In this document: positions 11,984-20,474 of the stretch, in pieces
How positions within the stretch are numbered: position 1 is the stretch's first letter
Layout of the letters: every line of letters starts with the position of its first letter
From: Pseudomonas sp. ICMP22404
GTDB taxonomy: Bacteria; Pseudomonadota; Gammaproteobacteria; Pseudomonadales; Pseudomonadaceae
DNA length: 64,000 bases
Direction of reading: 5' to 3'
NCBI RefSeq assembly: GCF_006227205.1
Contig: NZ_VCNG01000005.1
Coordinates: forward strand, 186,001-250,000
The notes under the pieces: model-generated
What the model was told of the DNA's origin: nothing
Database searches by the model: none
The model's input: the letters and a program-made list of their open reading frames with translations, nothing else
Translations under genes and position numbers: made by a program

Positions 11984-12000
11984 CTGGTACGGGCTTTGCT
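11984..12000 (+). promoter_or_regulatory. Candidate sigma-54 promoter of the aap operon
   Basis: CTGGTACGGGCTTTGCT fits the -24/-12 pattern, with GG and GC elements exactly 10 nt apart. It is about 320 nt upstream of aapJ and would give a leader of roughly 310 nt. Nitrogen or CbrAB/NtrBC control of amino acid uptake would fit (inference). Confidence 0.55.
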
Positions 12001-12296
12001 ATGAGGATACTTGAGTGATGAATCTTACGCTGCGCGGTAACACTATCAGCTCGACGCGACGCATGGGATATCAGAAATCCGGTGATGGATGTTCGCCAAT
12101 AGCCGCTACGGGCTTCGCGAACGTGAAGGGCTACAGCCCGTTCGGCCGATTGGTGAGAAGTGGGTATGGTCGCCAATGGTGCACCTTCCTCATTAATAGA
12201 CTCATAGCGAAGGTCCAGACGTCGGTTGACCCTAAAAAAAGCCAACAAGGGTCGGCAATGCCCCAAAAGGGTGCGACAGGACTCAAGCTCCGACAC

Positions 12297-12304
12297 AACA
12301 AGAG
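12297..12304 (+). promoter_or_regulatory. Candidate Hfq/Crc site before aapJ
   Basis: AACAAGAG matches AANAANAA at seven of eight positions, within an A-rich stretch directly before the TGGAGG ribosome site of aapJ. This is the usual position for Crc-dependent translational repression in Pseudomonas. Confidence 0.4.
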
Positions 12305-12321
12305 CAAAACTGGAGGTTTGA

Positions 12322-13353
12322 ATGAAGTTACTGAAATCCACCCTGGCTGTCGTGACCGCAGCAGCTGTCCTCGGCGTCAGCGGGTTCGCTCAGGCGGGTG
12401 CAACCCTGGACGCAGTGCAGAAGAAAGGTTTTGTACAGTGCGGCGTAAGTGATGGCCTGCCGGGTTTCTCGGTGCCTGATTCGACCGGCAAGATCGTCGG
12501 TATCGACGCAGACTTCTGCCGCGCGGTTGCCGCTGCGGTATTCGGTGATGCAAGCAAGGTCAAGTTCAGCCAGTTGAACGCCAAGGAGCGCTTCACCGCG
12601 CTGCAGTCCGGCGAAATCGATGTGCTTTCGCGTAACTCCACCATGACCAGTTCCCGTGACGCGGGCATGGGCCTGAAGTTTCCAGGCTTCATCACCTACT
12701 ACGACGGCATCGGCTTCCTGGCCAACAACAAACTGGGCGTCAAGAGCGCCAAGGAACTGGACGGTGCAACCATCTGCATCCAGGCCGGTACCACCACCGA
12801 ACTGAACGTTTCCGACTACTTCCGCGCCAACGGCCTGAAGTACACCCCGATCACGTTCGACACCTCCGATGAAAGCGCCAAGTCGCTGGAGTCCGGTCGT
12901 TGCGACGTACTGACCTCCGACAAATCCCAGCTGTTCGCCCAGCGCAGCAAGCTGGCTTCGCCGAAGGACTACGTGGTTCTGCCGGAAACCATTTCCAAGG
13001 AACCACTGGGCCCGGTCGTGCGTAACGGCGACGACGAGTGGCTGGCAATCGTTCGTTGGACTGGCTATGCACTGCTCAACGCTGAAGAAGCCGGTGTGAC
13101 CTCGAAGAACGTCGAGGCTGAAGCCAAGTCCACCAAGAACCCGGACGTCGCTCGTATGCTCGGCGCTGACGGTGAATACGGCAAGGACCTGAAACTGCCG
13201 AAAGACTGGGTCGTGCAGATCGTCAAGCAAGTCGGTAACTACGGTGAAATGTTCGAGCGCAACCTCGGCAAGGGCACCCCGCTGGAAATCGACCGCGGCC
13301 TGAACGCGCTGTGGAACGCTGGCGGCATCCAATACGCACCACCAGTGCGCTGA
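12322..13353 (+). CDS. aapJ: General L-amino acid ABC transporter, periplasmic binding protein AapJ
   Basis: This 343-residue SBP_bac_3 protein has a signal peptide (residues 1-25, cleavage near GFAQAG-A) and the AapJ/YhdW-type start ATLDAVQKKGFVQCGVSDGLPGFS. It captures a wide range of L-amino acids for the AapQMP transporter. It is the first and presumably most abundant product of aapJQMP. TGGAGG lies 6 nt before the ATG. A hairpin directly after the gene probably raises its message level over the permease genes. Control appears complex: a distant sigma-54 promoter and a possible Crc site. Confidence 0.95.
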   Translation: MKLLKSTLAVVTAAAVLGVSGFAQAGATLDAVQKKGFVQCGVSDGLPGFSVPDSTGKIVGIDADFCRAVAAAVFGDASKVKFSQLNAKERFTALQSGEIDVLSRNSTMTSSRDAGMGLKFPGFITYYDGIGFLANNKLGVKSAKELDGATICIQAGTTTELNVSDYFRANGLKYTPITFDTSDESAKSLESGRCDVLTSDKSQLFAQRSKLASPKDYVVLPETISKEPLGPVVRNGDDEWLAIVRWTGYALLNAEEAGVTSKNVEAEAKSTKNPDVARMLGADGEYGKDLKLPKDWVVQIVKQVGNYGEMFERNLGKGTPLEIDRGLNALWNAGGIQYAPPVR

Positions 13354-13360
13354 TGGTTCT

Positions 13361-13389
13361 ATCACCCGGTGGGCCAACCACCGGGTGAT
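13361..13389 (+). promoter_or_regulatory. Intercistronic hairpin between aapJ and aapQ
   Basis: ATCACCCGGTGG and its exact complement form a 12-bp stem with a 5-nt loop, 7 nt after the aapJ stop and without a T-tract. Such hairpins commonly stabilise binding-protein mRNA and lower read-through to permease genes. Confidence 0.7.
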
Positions 13390-13418
13390 GTTCTGTTCCA
13401 TTCTTTGCGGGGCACTTC

Positions 13419-14600
13419 ATGCAAAATTCAATCGGCGCACCAAAGCAGAGGCTCAGTCTCAGCGATCCAAAAGTGCGTGCGTGGGTATTTCAGATCGTCA
13501 CTGTCGTGGCGGTTATCACGCTGGGCTGGTTCCTGTTCGACAACACACAGACCAACCTCCAGCACCGGGGTATCACGTCCGGTTTCGGTTTCCTGGAACG
13601 CAGTGCCGGGTTCGGCATCGCTCAACACCTGATCGACTACACCGAAGCGGACAGCTATGCCCGCGTCTTTGTCATCGGTTTGCTCAACACGTTGCTGGTG
13701 ACCTTCATCGGGGTGATCCTGGCGACCATTCTCGGCTTCATCATCGGTGTCGCGCGCTTGTCGCAGAACTGGATCATCTCCAAGCTGGCGACCGTTTACG
13801 TGGAGGTCTTCCGTAACATCCCACCGCTGCTGCAGATCCTGTTCTGGTACTTCGCGGTATTCCTGAGCATGCCTGGGCCGCGCAACAGCCATAACTTCGG
13901 CGACACCTTCTTCGTCAGCAGCCGGGGCCTGAACATGCCGGCCGCGCTGGTTGCCGATGGGTTCTGGCCGTTCGTGGTCAGCGTCGTGCTGGCGATTGTC
14001 GCCATCGTGCTGATGACGCGCTGGGCCAACAAGCGTTTCGAAGCGACCGGCGAGCCGTTCCACAAGTTCTGGGTGGGCCTGGCGCTGTTCCTGGTGATCC
14101 CGGCCGTGTGCGCGTTGGTGTTCGGTGCCCCAGTGCGTTGGGAAATGCCGGAACTCAAGGGCTTCAACTTCGTCGGTGGCTGGGTGCTGATCCCGGAACT
14201 GCTGGCCTTGACCCTGGCGTTGACTGTGTACACCGCGGCATTCATCGCCGAGATCGTGCGTTCGGGCATCAAGTCGGTCAGCCACGGCCAGACCGAGGCG
14301 GCCCGCTCCCTGGGGCTGCGCAACGGTCCGACCCTGCGCAAGGTGATCATCCCGCAGGCTCTGCGCGTGATCATTCCGCCGTTGACCAGCCAATACCTGA
14401 ACCTGGCGAAAAACTCCTCCCTGGCGGCCGGTATCGGCTACCCGGAAATGGTGTCGCTGTTCGCTGGTACGGTGTTGAACCAGACCGGCCAGGCCATCGA
14501 GGTGATCGCGATCACCATGAGTGTGTACCTGGCGATCAGTATCAGCATTTCCCTGCTGATGAACTGGTACAACAAGCGCATTGCGCTGATCGAGCGGTGA
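13419..14600 (+). CDS. aapQ: Amino acid ABC transporter permease AapQ
   Basis: This 393-residue inner membrane protein begins with a long N-terminal part typical of AapQ (QIVTVVAVITLGWFLFDNTQ). A conserved His/Glu/Gln permease core follows, including YVEVFRNIPPLLQILFWYFAV and the EAA loop region HGQTEAARSLGLRNGPTLRKV. It forms the channel with AapM and receives substrate from AapJ. It follows aapJ after a hairpin and precedes aapM by 10 nt. Confidence 0.94.
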   Translation: MQNSIGAPKQRLSLSDPKVRAWVFQIVTVVAVITLGWFLFDNTQTNLQHRGITSGFGFLERSAGFGIAQHLIDYTEADSYARVFVIGLLNTLLVTFIGVILATILGFIIGVARLSQNWIISKLATVYVEVFRNIPPLLQILFWYFAVFLSMPGPRNSHNFGDTFFVSSRGLNMPAALVADGFWPFVVSVVLAIVAIVLMTRWANKRFEATGEPFHKFWVGLALFLVIPAVCALVFGAPVRWEMPELKGFNFVGGWVLIPELLALTLALTVYTAAFIAEIVRSGIKSVSHGQTEAARSLGLRNGPTLRKVIIPQALRVIIPPLTSQYLNLAKNSSLAAGIGYPEMVSLFAGTVLNQTGQAIEVIAITMSVYLAISISISLLMNWYNKRIALIER

Positions 14601-14610
14601 GGAAACGCGC

Positions 14611-15708
14611 ATGACATCCCATACTTTCAAACCCGACATGCCTCCACCGAGCAACAGCATCGGTGTGGTGGCGTGGATGCGCGCCAACATGTTCTCCAGC
14701 TGGATCAACACGCTGCTGACCCTGTTTGCGTTCTACCTGATCTACCTGATTATCCCACCGCTGCTGCATTGGGCGATCCTGGATGCGAACTGGGTAGGTA
14801 CTACCCGCGCCGACTGCACCAAGGACGGCGCCTGCTGGGTATTCATCCAACAGCGTTTCGGCCAGTTCATGTACGGCTACTACCCGGCGGACCTGCGCTG
14901 GCGCGTGGACCTGACTGTGTGGCTGGCAGTGATCGGCGTGGCGCCGTTGTTCATCTCGCGCTTCCCGCGCAAGGCGATCTATGGCTTGAGCTTCCTGGTG
15001 GTGTATCCGATCGTCGCCTGGTGTCTGCTGCACGGTGGTGTGTTCGGTCTGGACGCCGTGGCGACCAGCCAATGGGGCGGCCTGATGCTGACCCTGGTAA
15101 TCGCTACCGTCGGTATCGCCGGCGCACTGCCGCTGGGTATCGTACTGGCGCTCGGGCGTCGCTCGAACCTGCCGGCGATCCGCGTGGTCTGCGTGACCTT
15201 CATCGAGTTCTGGCGTGGCGTGCCGTTGATCACGGTACTGTTCATGTCGTCGGTGATGCTGCCGCTGTTCCTGCCTGAAGGCATGAACTTCGACAAGCTG
15301 CTGCGGGCGCTGATCGGGGTCATCCTGTTCCAGTCGGCTTATGTAGCCGAAGTGGTGCGCGGCGGTCTGCAAGCCATTCCAAAGGGACAATACGAAGCGG
15401 CTGCGGCGATGGGCCTGGGTTACTGGCGCAGCATGGGCCTGGTGATTCTGCCGCAAGCCCTGAAGCTGGTGATCCCGGGCATCGTCAACACCTTCATCGC
15501 GTTGTTCAAGGACACGAGCCTGGTGATCATCATCGGCCTGTTCGACTTGCTCAACAGCGTGAAACAAGCTGCCGCCGACCCGAAATGGCTGGGCATGGCC
15601 ACCGAAGGCTATGTGTTCGCCGCCCTGGTGTTCTGGATTTTCTGTTTTGGTATGTCGCGCTATTCCATGCATCTGGAACGCAAGCTCGACACTGGCCACA
15701 AGCGTTAG
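14611..15708 (+). CDS. aapM: Amino acid ABC transporter permease AapM
   Basis: This 365-residue permease has several transmembrane segments from about residue 35 onward. It carries the family run [26 protein letters not shown] and the EAA loop [27 protein letters not shown], which contacts the ATPase. It is the second channel subunit of the Aap transporter. GAGGAAAC precedes the ATG. The next gene, aapP, starts 10 nt after its stop. Confidence 0.94.
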   Translation: MTSHTFKPDMPPPSNSIGVVAWMRANMFSSWINTLLTLFAFYLIYLIIPPLLHWAILDANWVGTTRADCTKDGACWVFIQQRFGQFMYGYYPADLRWRVDLTVWLAVIGVAPLFISRFPRKAIYGLSFLVVYPIVAWCLLHGGVFGLDAVATSQWGGLMLTLVIATVGIAGALPLGIVLALGRRSNLPAIRVVCVTFIEFWRGVPLITVLFMSSVMLPLFLPEGMNFDKLLRALIGVILFQSAYVAEVVRGGLQAIPKGQYEAAAAMGLGYWRSMGLVILPQALKLVIPGIVNTFIALFKDTSLVIIIGLFDLLNSVKQAAADPKWLGMATEGYVFAALVFWIFCFGMSRYSMHLERKLDTGHKR

Positions 15709-15718
15709 GAGTTCTGTA

Positions 15719-16483
15719 ATGAGCGAAGCAATCAAGCAGCCTGTGAGCCCTGAAGGCATTATTCAGATGCAGGGTGTAAACAAGTGGTACGGCCAGTTCC
15801 ATGTGTTGAAAGACATCAACCTGAACGTCAAGCAGGGCGAGCGCATCGTGCTGTGCGGCCCGTCGGGCTCCGGCAAGTCCACCACCATCCGTTGCCTCAA
15901 CCGGTTGGAAGAGCACCAGCAAGGCCGCATCGTGGTCGATGGCGTGGAGCTGACCAACGACCTCAAGCAGATCGAAGCGATCCGCCGCGAAGTCGGCATG
16001 GTGTTCCAGCACTTCAACCTGTTCCCGCACCTGACCATTCTGCAGAACTGCACCCTGGCGCCGATGTGGGTGCGCAAGATGCCCAAGCGCAAGGCCGAGG
16101 AAATCGCTATGCACTATCTGGAGCGCGTGCGCATTCCAGAGCAGGCGCACAAGTACCCGGGCCAGCTCTCCGGTGGTCAGCAGCAGCGTGTGGCCATCGC
16201 TCGTGCCCTGTGCATGAAACCGAAAATCATGCTGTTCGACGAACCGACCTCCGCTCTCGACCCGGAAATGGTGAAGGAAGTACTCGACACCATGATCGGC
16301 CTGGCCGAAGACGGCATGACCATGTTGTGCGTAACCCACGAAATGGGCTTCGCCCGCACCGTGGCCAACCGCGTGATCTTCATGGACAAGGGTGAAATCG
16401 TCGAACAGGCGGCGCCGAACGACTTCTTCGACAACCCGCAGAACGACCGCACCAAACTGTTCCTGAGCCAGATCCTGCATTGA
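15719..16483 (+). CDS. aapP: Amino acid ABC transporter ATP-binding protein AapP
   Basis: This 254-residue ATPase has Walker [10 protein letters not shown], the ABC signature LSGGQQQR, Walker [13 protein letters not shown] and the H-loop VTHEMGF. It energises amino acid import through AapQM. The ATG at 15719 follows TTAGGAG; the longer frame back to 15611 overlaps aapM and is not expected to be used. It ends the operon and is followed by a clear terminator. Confidence 0.96.
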   Translation: MSEAIKQPVSPEGIIQMQGVNKWYGQFHVLKDINLNVKQGERIVLCGPSGSGKSTTIRCLNRLEEHQQGRIVVDGVELTNDLKQIEAIRREVGMVFQHFNLFPHLTILQNCTLAPMWVRKMPKRKAEEIAMHYLERVRIPEQAHKYPGQLSGGQQQRVAIARALCMKPKIMLFDEPTSALDPEMVKEVLDTMIGLAEDGMTMLCVTHEMGFARTVANRVIFMDKGEIVEQAAPNDFFDNPQNDRTKLFLSQILH

Positions 16484-16500
16484 TCGACGCCAGGTAATGA

Positions 16501-16531
16501 AATAAACCCGGACTTGTCCGGGTTTATTTTT
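16501..16531 (+). terminator. Rho-independent terminator of the aap operon
   Basis: AATAAACCCGGAC and its complement form a 13-bp stem with a TT loop, followed by TTTT, 17 nt after aapP. The A-rich 5' side also allows it to serve mqsA from the other strand. Confidence 0.9.
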
Positions 16532-16545
16532 TAGTGCGTCGGTGC

Positions 16546-17028
16546 TCAGGACGCCGTGAGGGTTTCGAGCTCCTTGTGCACCTTGGTCTTGAATTGCCTC
16601 AAGTCCGCTCCTTCCGCCAGGGTCCGTGCATCTGCGAGCAAATGAGGGTAGAGGTCAAGCAAGCGCATCAGCAGTATCAGTGGTTTTGGCGGCAATATCT
16701 CGCCGCGCTCGTAGCGGGAAATCGCGTTATGCCCTCCGCCTGACAAAAGCGATACGGCTTCTTTCTGCGAGAGGTGCAGCTTGCGGCGGATGCGCTTCAT
16801 TTCCTCTCCGATCATCTGCCTGGCGGCATTGACCAACTCATCACCCGCCTTCGCATGGCGTTCCGAGCAATGGGCATCAAGCTCGACCTCCCCGCACATC
16901 CGGCATTCCCAGCCTGACAAATCATCGATTCGGCGTTCCAGGCCCTTGACGCTCAGGGTTTCGCCACGACCTTCGAAGTGCAACATCCCCTCCGGGGCGC
17001 CACAGCTGAAGCATTGCTGGGTTTTCAT
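16546..17028 (-). CDS. mqsA: Antitoxin/repressor MqsA (zinc finger + Xre HTH)
   Basis: This 160-residue protein has an N-terminal zinc-binding domain with two CxxC pairs (CFSCG at the start and CRMCG near residue 41). Its C-terminal Xre-type helix-turn-helix contains LSQKEAVSLLSGGGHNAISRYERG. MqsA binds and neutralises the RNase MqsR and represses its own operon. E. coli MqsA has 131 residues, so this one is longer at the C-terminus. Its start overlaps the mqsR stop by 4 nt, giving the unusual toxin-first order typical of mqsRA. Confidence 0.9.
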   Translation of the reverse strand: MKTQQCFSCGAPEGMLHFEGRGETLSVKGLERRIDDLSGWECRMCGEVELDAHCSERHAKAGDELVNAARQMIGEEMKRIRRKLHLSQKEAVSLLSGGGHNAISRYERGEILPPKPLILLMRLLDLYPHLLADARTLAEGADLRQFKTKVHKELETLTAS

Positions 17029-17336
17029 GCGTTTTTCTCCTTGAAGGAGATTACCGGTGGACCTCCGCTCGGGCGATAGGTGACCTTGATGTAAATCTCC
17101 AGACCATGTGTATTGACGTGATAGACGTCGTGCCAGAGCCGATGATCGTTATAGGTGGTCATCGATTTATAAAACTGTTTTCGCCGGAGTCCGGAAATGA
17201 CCTCCAGCATCTCTGGGAGCGTCAGGCCGAGCGCCCAGGCGTTGTTTTTTGCCGTACTGGTGAACGCATTCCCCCCGAGCCGCCTGACATCCGCCTGTAT
17301 CACCGCCAGCGCGTAATGAGGTGTGTTCTTTTCCAT
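17025..17336 (-). CDS. mqsR: mRNA interferase toxin MqsR
   Basis: The 103-residue protein aligns with E. coli MqsR (98 aa) from MEKNTPHY through the core FYKSMTTYNDHRLWHDVY to the end VISFKEK. E. coli MqsR cuts mRNA at GCU. Its key residues Lys56, Gln68 and Tyr81 correspond here to Lys57, His69 and Tyr82, so one of the three differs. It is first in the operon, upstream of mqsA. A perfect palindrome lies 27 nt before its start and is the likely MqsA operator. Confidence 0.9.
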   Translation of the reverse strand: MEKNTPHYALAVIQADVRRLGGNAFTSTAKNNAWALGLTLPEMLEVISGLRRKQFYKSMTTYNDHRLWHDVYHVNTHGLEIYIKVTYRPSGGPPVISFKEKNA

Positions 17337-17362
17337 AAGAAACTTGAACCCCTGCTTCTAGG

Positions 17363-17381
17363 ATTACCCTAAAAGGGTAAT
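17363..17381. promoter_or_regulatory. Candidate MqsA operator palindrome
   Basis: ATTACCCT, AAA and AGGGTAAT form a perfect 8-3-8 inverted repeat upstream of mqsR. E. coli MqsA recognises AACCT-N3-AGGTT, which has the same architecture. Confidence 0.7.
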
Positions 17382-17469
17382 TCTGACCAATCGAAAATGT
17401 TGCTTCGTTTCCCTCTCCTTGACCGTAGGCGGTTGCTGTCCTACACGAAGCTGACTAACATGTCAGAAA

Positions 17470-17490
17470 TTCATCCTATGATTGGATGAA
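17470..17490. promoter_or_regulatory. Inverted repeat at the GntR regulator start, possible autoregulatory operator
   Basis: TTCATCC and GGATGAA are exact complements with 7 nt between them, 12 nt before the ATG at 17503. The position suggests autoregulation by the adjacent FadR-type protein. It also argues against using the earlier ATG at 17482, which lies inside the repeat. Confidence 0.45.
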
Positions 17491-17502
17491 AGGGCGCTTT
17501 CA

Positions 17503-18162
17503 ATGACAGAAATTTCTCCAATAATCCGTCGATCATTGGTCGATCAGGCACTGGACCAGATGCGTCGGCGCATCAGTGACGGCCTGTGGCCGGTGGGGCA
17601 GCGACTGCCCACCGAGCCGGAACTGGTGGCCGAGCTGGGTATCAGCCGTAATACCGTGCGTGAGGCCATGCGCGTACTGGCATTTTCTGGGTTGATCGAG
17701 GTTCGCCAGGGCGACGGCAGTTATGTACGGGCGCTGGTCGATCCACTGGATACCCTCAAGGTGCTGTCCCGCTGTTCGCTGGAGCAGGCTCGGGAAACCC
17801 GACATATCCTGGAGGTCGAGGCCATCGGCCTGGCGGCGATGCGGCGTACCGACGAAGACCTGCAGGCCTTGCACCAGGCGCTACGCGCCAGTGGCGCGCA
17901 CTATCACGGCGACCTGGAGCAGTACATCGCCTGCGACCTGGTGTTCCATCGCCGCTTGGTAGACGCCGCGCACAACCCGGCGCTCAGTGAGTTGTATCGC
18001 TATTTTTCCAGCGTGATCGCTGCGCAACTGCGCCAGAGCCTCAACATCGCCCCGCGCCATCAACACGTGTTCGACCTGCATGCCGAAATCCTCGAAGCCG
18101 TCGAGCAGCAAGACCCGCAACGGGCCAAGGCCCTTTGTCGACAGTTGATCAATGAACCCTGA
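17503..18162 (+). CDS. FadR-subfamily GntR transcriptional regulator
   Basis: This 219-residue regulator has an N-terminal winged helix (VDQALDQMRRRISDG, LPTEPELVAELGISRNTVREAMRVLAFSGLIEVRQGDGSYV). Its C-terminal all-helical FCD ligand domain follows, with metal-site residues spread over about residues 100-210. The ligand is unknown. It overlaps the downstream MFS gene by 11 nt, so the pair is probably one operon in which the regulator controls the transporter. The start at 17503 follows AAAGGG; 17482 is an alternative. Confidence 0.88.
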   Translation: MTEISPIIRRSLVDQALDQMRRRISDGLWPVGQRLPTEPELVAELGISRNTVREAMRVLAFSGLIEVRQGDGSYVRALVDPLDTLKVLSRCSLEQARETRHILEVEAIGLAAMRRTDEDLQALHQALRASGAHYHGDLEQYIACDLVFHRRLVDAAHNPALSELYRYFSSVIAAQLRQSLNIAPRHQHVFDLHAEILEAVEQQDPQRAKALCRQLINEP

Positions 18163-19480
18163 GTCCGAGTTTTCCATGTCCCGCGATCTGCCTGCCCCTG
18201 CCCCCTCGAAGACGCCCAAGCGCGGCGCCGAGCTCGAAGAATTGTTGATCGACGCCGAGGCCGACGACGAACTGGCCCAGCAGGCCCATCCGCTGCTGAG
18301 CCGGCCCTGGCTGTTGCTGCTCGGGTTGATCCTGGTCGCGTTGAACCTGCGCCCGGCGCTGTCGAGCCTGGCGCCGTTGCTCAGCGAGGTGTCGAAAAAC
18401 CTCGGCCTGTCGGCTGCCCAGGCCGGTTTGCTGACTACGTTGCCGGTGCTGTGTCTTGGCTTGTTCGCGCCACTGGCGCCTGTGCTGGCGCGGCGTTTCG
18501 GTGCCGAGCGCGTGGTGCTGGGAATCTTGCTGACGCTTGCCGGGGGGATTGTGCTGCGCAGTTCGTTCGGCCAGGTTGGCCTGTTCGCCGGCAGTATCCT
18601 GGCCGGTGCGAGCATCGGTGTGATCGGGGTGCTGTTGCCGGGCATCGTCAAGCGTGACTTCGCCCGCCAGGCCGGGACCATGACCGGGGTCTACACCATG
18701 GCGTTGTGCCTGGGCGCGGCGATGGCCGCCGGGGCAACGGTGCCGTTGAGCGAGCAACTGAACCACAGTTGGGCCCTGGGGCTTGGGTTCTGGGCGATTC
18801 CGGCGTTGCTGGCCGCCATATTCTGGCTGCCGCAAACCGCTCAGAAGCAGGGTGCCCACCAAGCGGCGTATCGGGTTCGCGGGTTGTTGCGCGATCCATT
18901 GGCCTGGCAAGTGACGCTGTATATGGGGTTGCAATCGTCCCTGGCCTACATCGTGTTCGGTTGGCTGCCGTCGATCCTCATCGGCCGTGGCCTGACCCCA
19001 ACCCAGGCCGGCCTGGTGTTGTCGGGTTCGGTCATCGTGCAGTTGATCAGTTCCCTGGCGGCGCCCTGGCTGGCGACCCGTGGCAAGGATCAACGCCCGG
19101 CCATCGTGATCGTCATGATCATGACCCTTGGAGGGTTGTTCGGTTGCCTCTACGCCCCCCTCGACGGTTTGTGGGGTTGGGCGATCCTGCTGGGGTTGGG
19201 GCAGGGGGCGACGTTCAGCCTGGCGCTTACGCTGATCGTGCTGCGTTCGCGAGACGCCCATGTGGCCGCGAACCTCTCCAGCATGGCCCAGGGCTTCGGT
19301 TATACCCTGGCGTCCCTGGGGCCGTTTGCAGTGGGCGTGGTGCATGACTGGACCGGTGGGTGGCAAGCCCTGGGCTGGATCTTCGGCTTGATCGGCCTGG
19401 GTGCGATCATCGCCGGTATCGGGGCGGGGCGGGCGTTGTACGTCGGGGTCAGCAGCGAGAAAATCACCGGCCTTCGCTGA
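18152..19480 (+). CDS. MFS transporter, CynX/NimT family
   Basis: The 442-residue protein has a hydrophilic acidic N-terminus (about 1-50), then 12 predicted membrane segments. It contains the CynX/NimT-type run LVALNLRPALSSLAPLLSEVSKNLGLS, in which NLRP is typical. Family members move cyanate, 2-nitroimidazole or small organic anions; the substrate here is unknown. It overlaps the GntR regulator gene by 11 nt, which suggests substrate-induced control. An alternative ATG lies at 18176, eight codons later. Confidence 0.85.
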   Translation: MNPESEFSMSRDLPAPAPSKTPKRGAELEELLIDAEADDELAQQAHPLLSRPWLLLLGLILVALNLRPALSSLAPLLSEVSKNLGLSAAQAGLLTTLPVLCLGLFAPLAPVLARRFGAERVVLGILLTLAGGIVLRSSFGQVGLFAGSILAGASIGVIGVLLPGIVKRDFARQAGTMTGVYTMALCLGAAMAAGATVPLSEQLNHSWALGLGFWAIPALLAAIFWLPQTAQKQGAHQAAYRVRGLLRDPLAWQVTLYMGLQSSLAYIVFGWLPSILIGRGLTPTQAGLVLSGSVIVQLISSLAAPWLATRGKDQRPAIVIVMIMTLGGLFGCLYAPLDGLWGWAILLGLGQGATFSLALTLIVLRSRDAHVAANLSSMAQGFGYTLASLGPFAVGVVHDWTGGWQALGWIFGLIGLGAIIAGIGAGRALYVGVSSEKITGLR

Positions 19481-19568
19481 TGTCATTTACATGGCGAATG
19501 ACGATAGTGTTCCCGGCGGCGGCAGATTATTGTGGTGGGTCCACTGAAACGCTTTTCGGAGTCTGTCC

Positions 19569-20039
19569 ATGAGTGATGCCCACAATGCCCTGATCAACCG
19601 GTTCTATCAGGCCTTCCAGCGCCTGGACGCCGAAGCCATGAGCGCCTGCTACACCGATGACGTGGTCTTCAGCGATCCGGCGTTCGGCGAGCTGCGTGGG
19701 CGTGACGCCGGTGACATGTGGCGCATGCTCACCACCCGCGCCAAGGACTTTTCCCTGACTTTCGATAATGTGCACAGCGACGAGCGTTCCGGTGGCGCGC
19801 ATTGGGTGGCGACTTACCTGTTCAGCCAGACCGGCAACGTTGTGGTCAACGACATTCAGGCGCGCTTCGTGTTTCGTGATGGCAAGATCTGCGAGCATCA
19901 CGACAGCTTCGATCTGTGGCGCTGGTCCCGCCAGGCCTTGGGTGCCAAGGGCCTGCTGCTGGGCTGGACGCCGCTGGTGCGCAACGCGGTCAGGGCCCAG
20001 GCCCTCAAAGGGCTTCGGGCGTTCCAGGCCAGTCGCTGA
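19569..20039 (+). CDS. NTF2-like/SnoaL-like domain protein
   Basis: This 156-residue protein has the cone-shaped alpha+beta fold signature: [32 protein letters not shown], followed by [14 protein letters not shown] and [18 protein letters not shown]. Such proteins include isomerases, polyketide cyclases and uncharacterised ligand binders. No catalytic assignment can be made. It is probably monocistronic, with a gap of about 40 nt before the GIY-YIG gene. Confidence 0.82.
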   Translation: MSDAHNALINRFYQAFQRLDAEAMSACYTDDVVFSDPAFGELRGRDAGDMWRMLTTRAKDFSLTFDNVHSDERSGGAHWVATYLFSQTGNVVVNDIQARFVFRDGKICEHHDSFDLWRWSRQALGAKGLLLGWTPLVRNAVRAQALKGLRAFQASR

Positions 20040-20080
20040 TAAGATCGCGGCATGTTTCCTACGCGCCTGTTGAACATTTC

Positions 20081-20395
20081 GTGACGATTGCCAACAACAC
20101 TTCAGAGCTTCCTGTGGAGGCTGCGGCCGAGCCGGGCAAGCCCTGGTTCGTCTACCTGGTGCGGGCTGCCAACGGCGCGTTGTACTGTGGCATCAGCGAT
20201 GACCCGGTGCGCCGTTTCGCCAAGCACCAGAGCGGCAAGGGCGCACGTTTCTTTCTTTCCAGCCCGGCGGTGGCATTGGTTTATACCGAAGCCTGCCGTG
20301 ATAAGGGCGAAGCCTTGCGCCAGGAGCGGCTGATCAAGAAGCTGCGCAAAAGCGCCAAGGAGTGCCTGGTGGCGTCGCATCATCCATCCCACTGA
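20081..20395 (+). CDS. GIY-YIG nuclease family protein (YhbQ type)
   Basis: The 104-residue protein contains [18 protein letters not shown], a variant of the GIY-YIG motif (VYL...YCGIS). It also has the conserved Arg/His region [17 protein letters not shown] and the Glu-containing [12 protein letters not shown]. Small UPF0213/YhbQ proteins act on single-stranded or branched DNA in E. coli. The GTG start at 20081 is the most plausible; the frame is open further upstream into the NTF2-like gene but without family similarity. The ribosome site is weak. Confidence 0.85.
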   Translation: MTIANNTSELPVEAAAEPGKPWFVYLVRAANGALYCGISDDPVRRFAKHQSGKGARFFLSSPAVALVYTEACRDKGEALRQERLIKKLRKSAKECLVASHHPSH

Positions 20396-20474
20396 TGAGC
20401 GCTCATCAGGTGGGTAGGCTGTCTGTCCATGGCGCGCTAAGCTTGCGGCCTTCCTTCCTGCATTGGCAAATCTC

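Noticed and set aside
12015..12321. Possible small upstream gene in the aapJ leader (ATG at 12018 region)
   Set aside because: The frame continues past the aapJ start in another register and shows no family likeness; the segment is better explained as a long untranslated leader.
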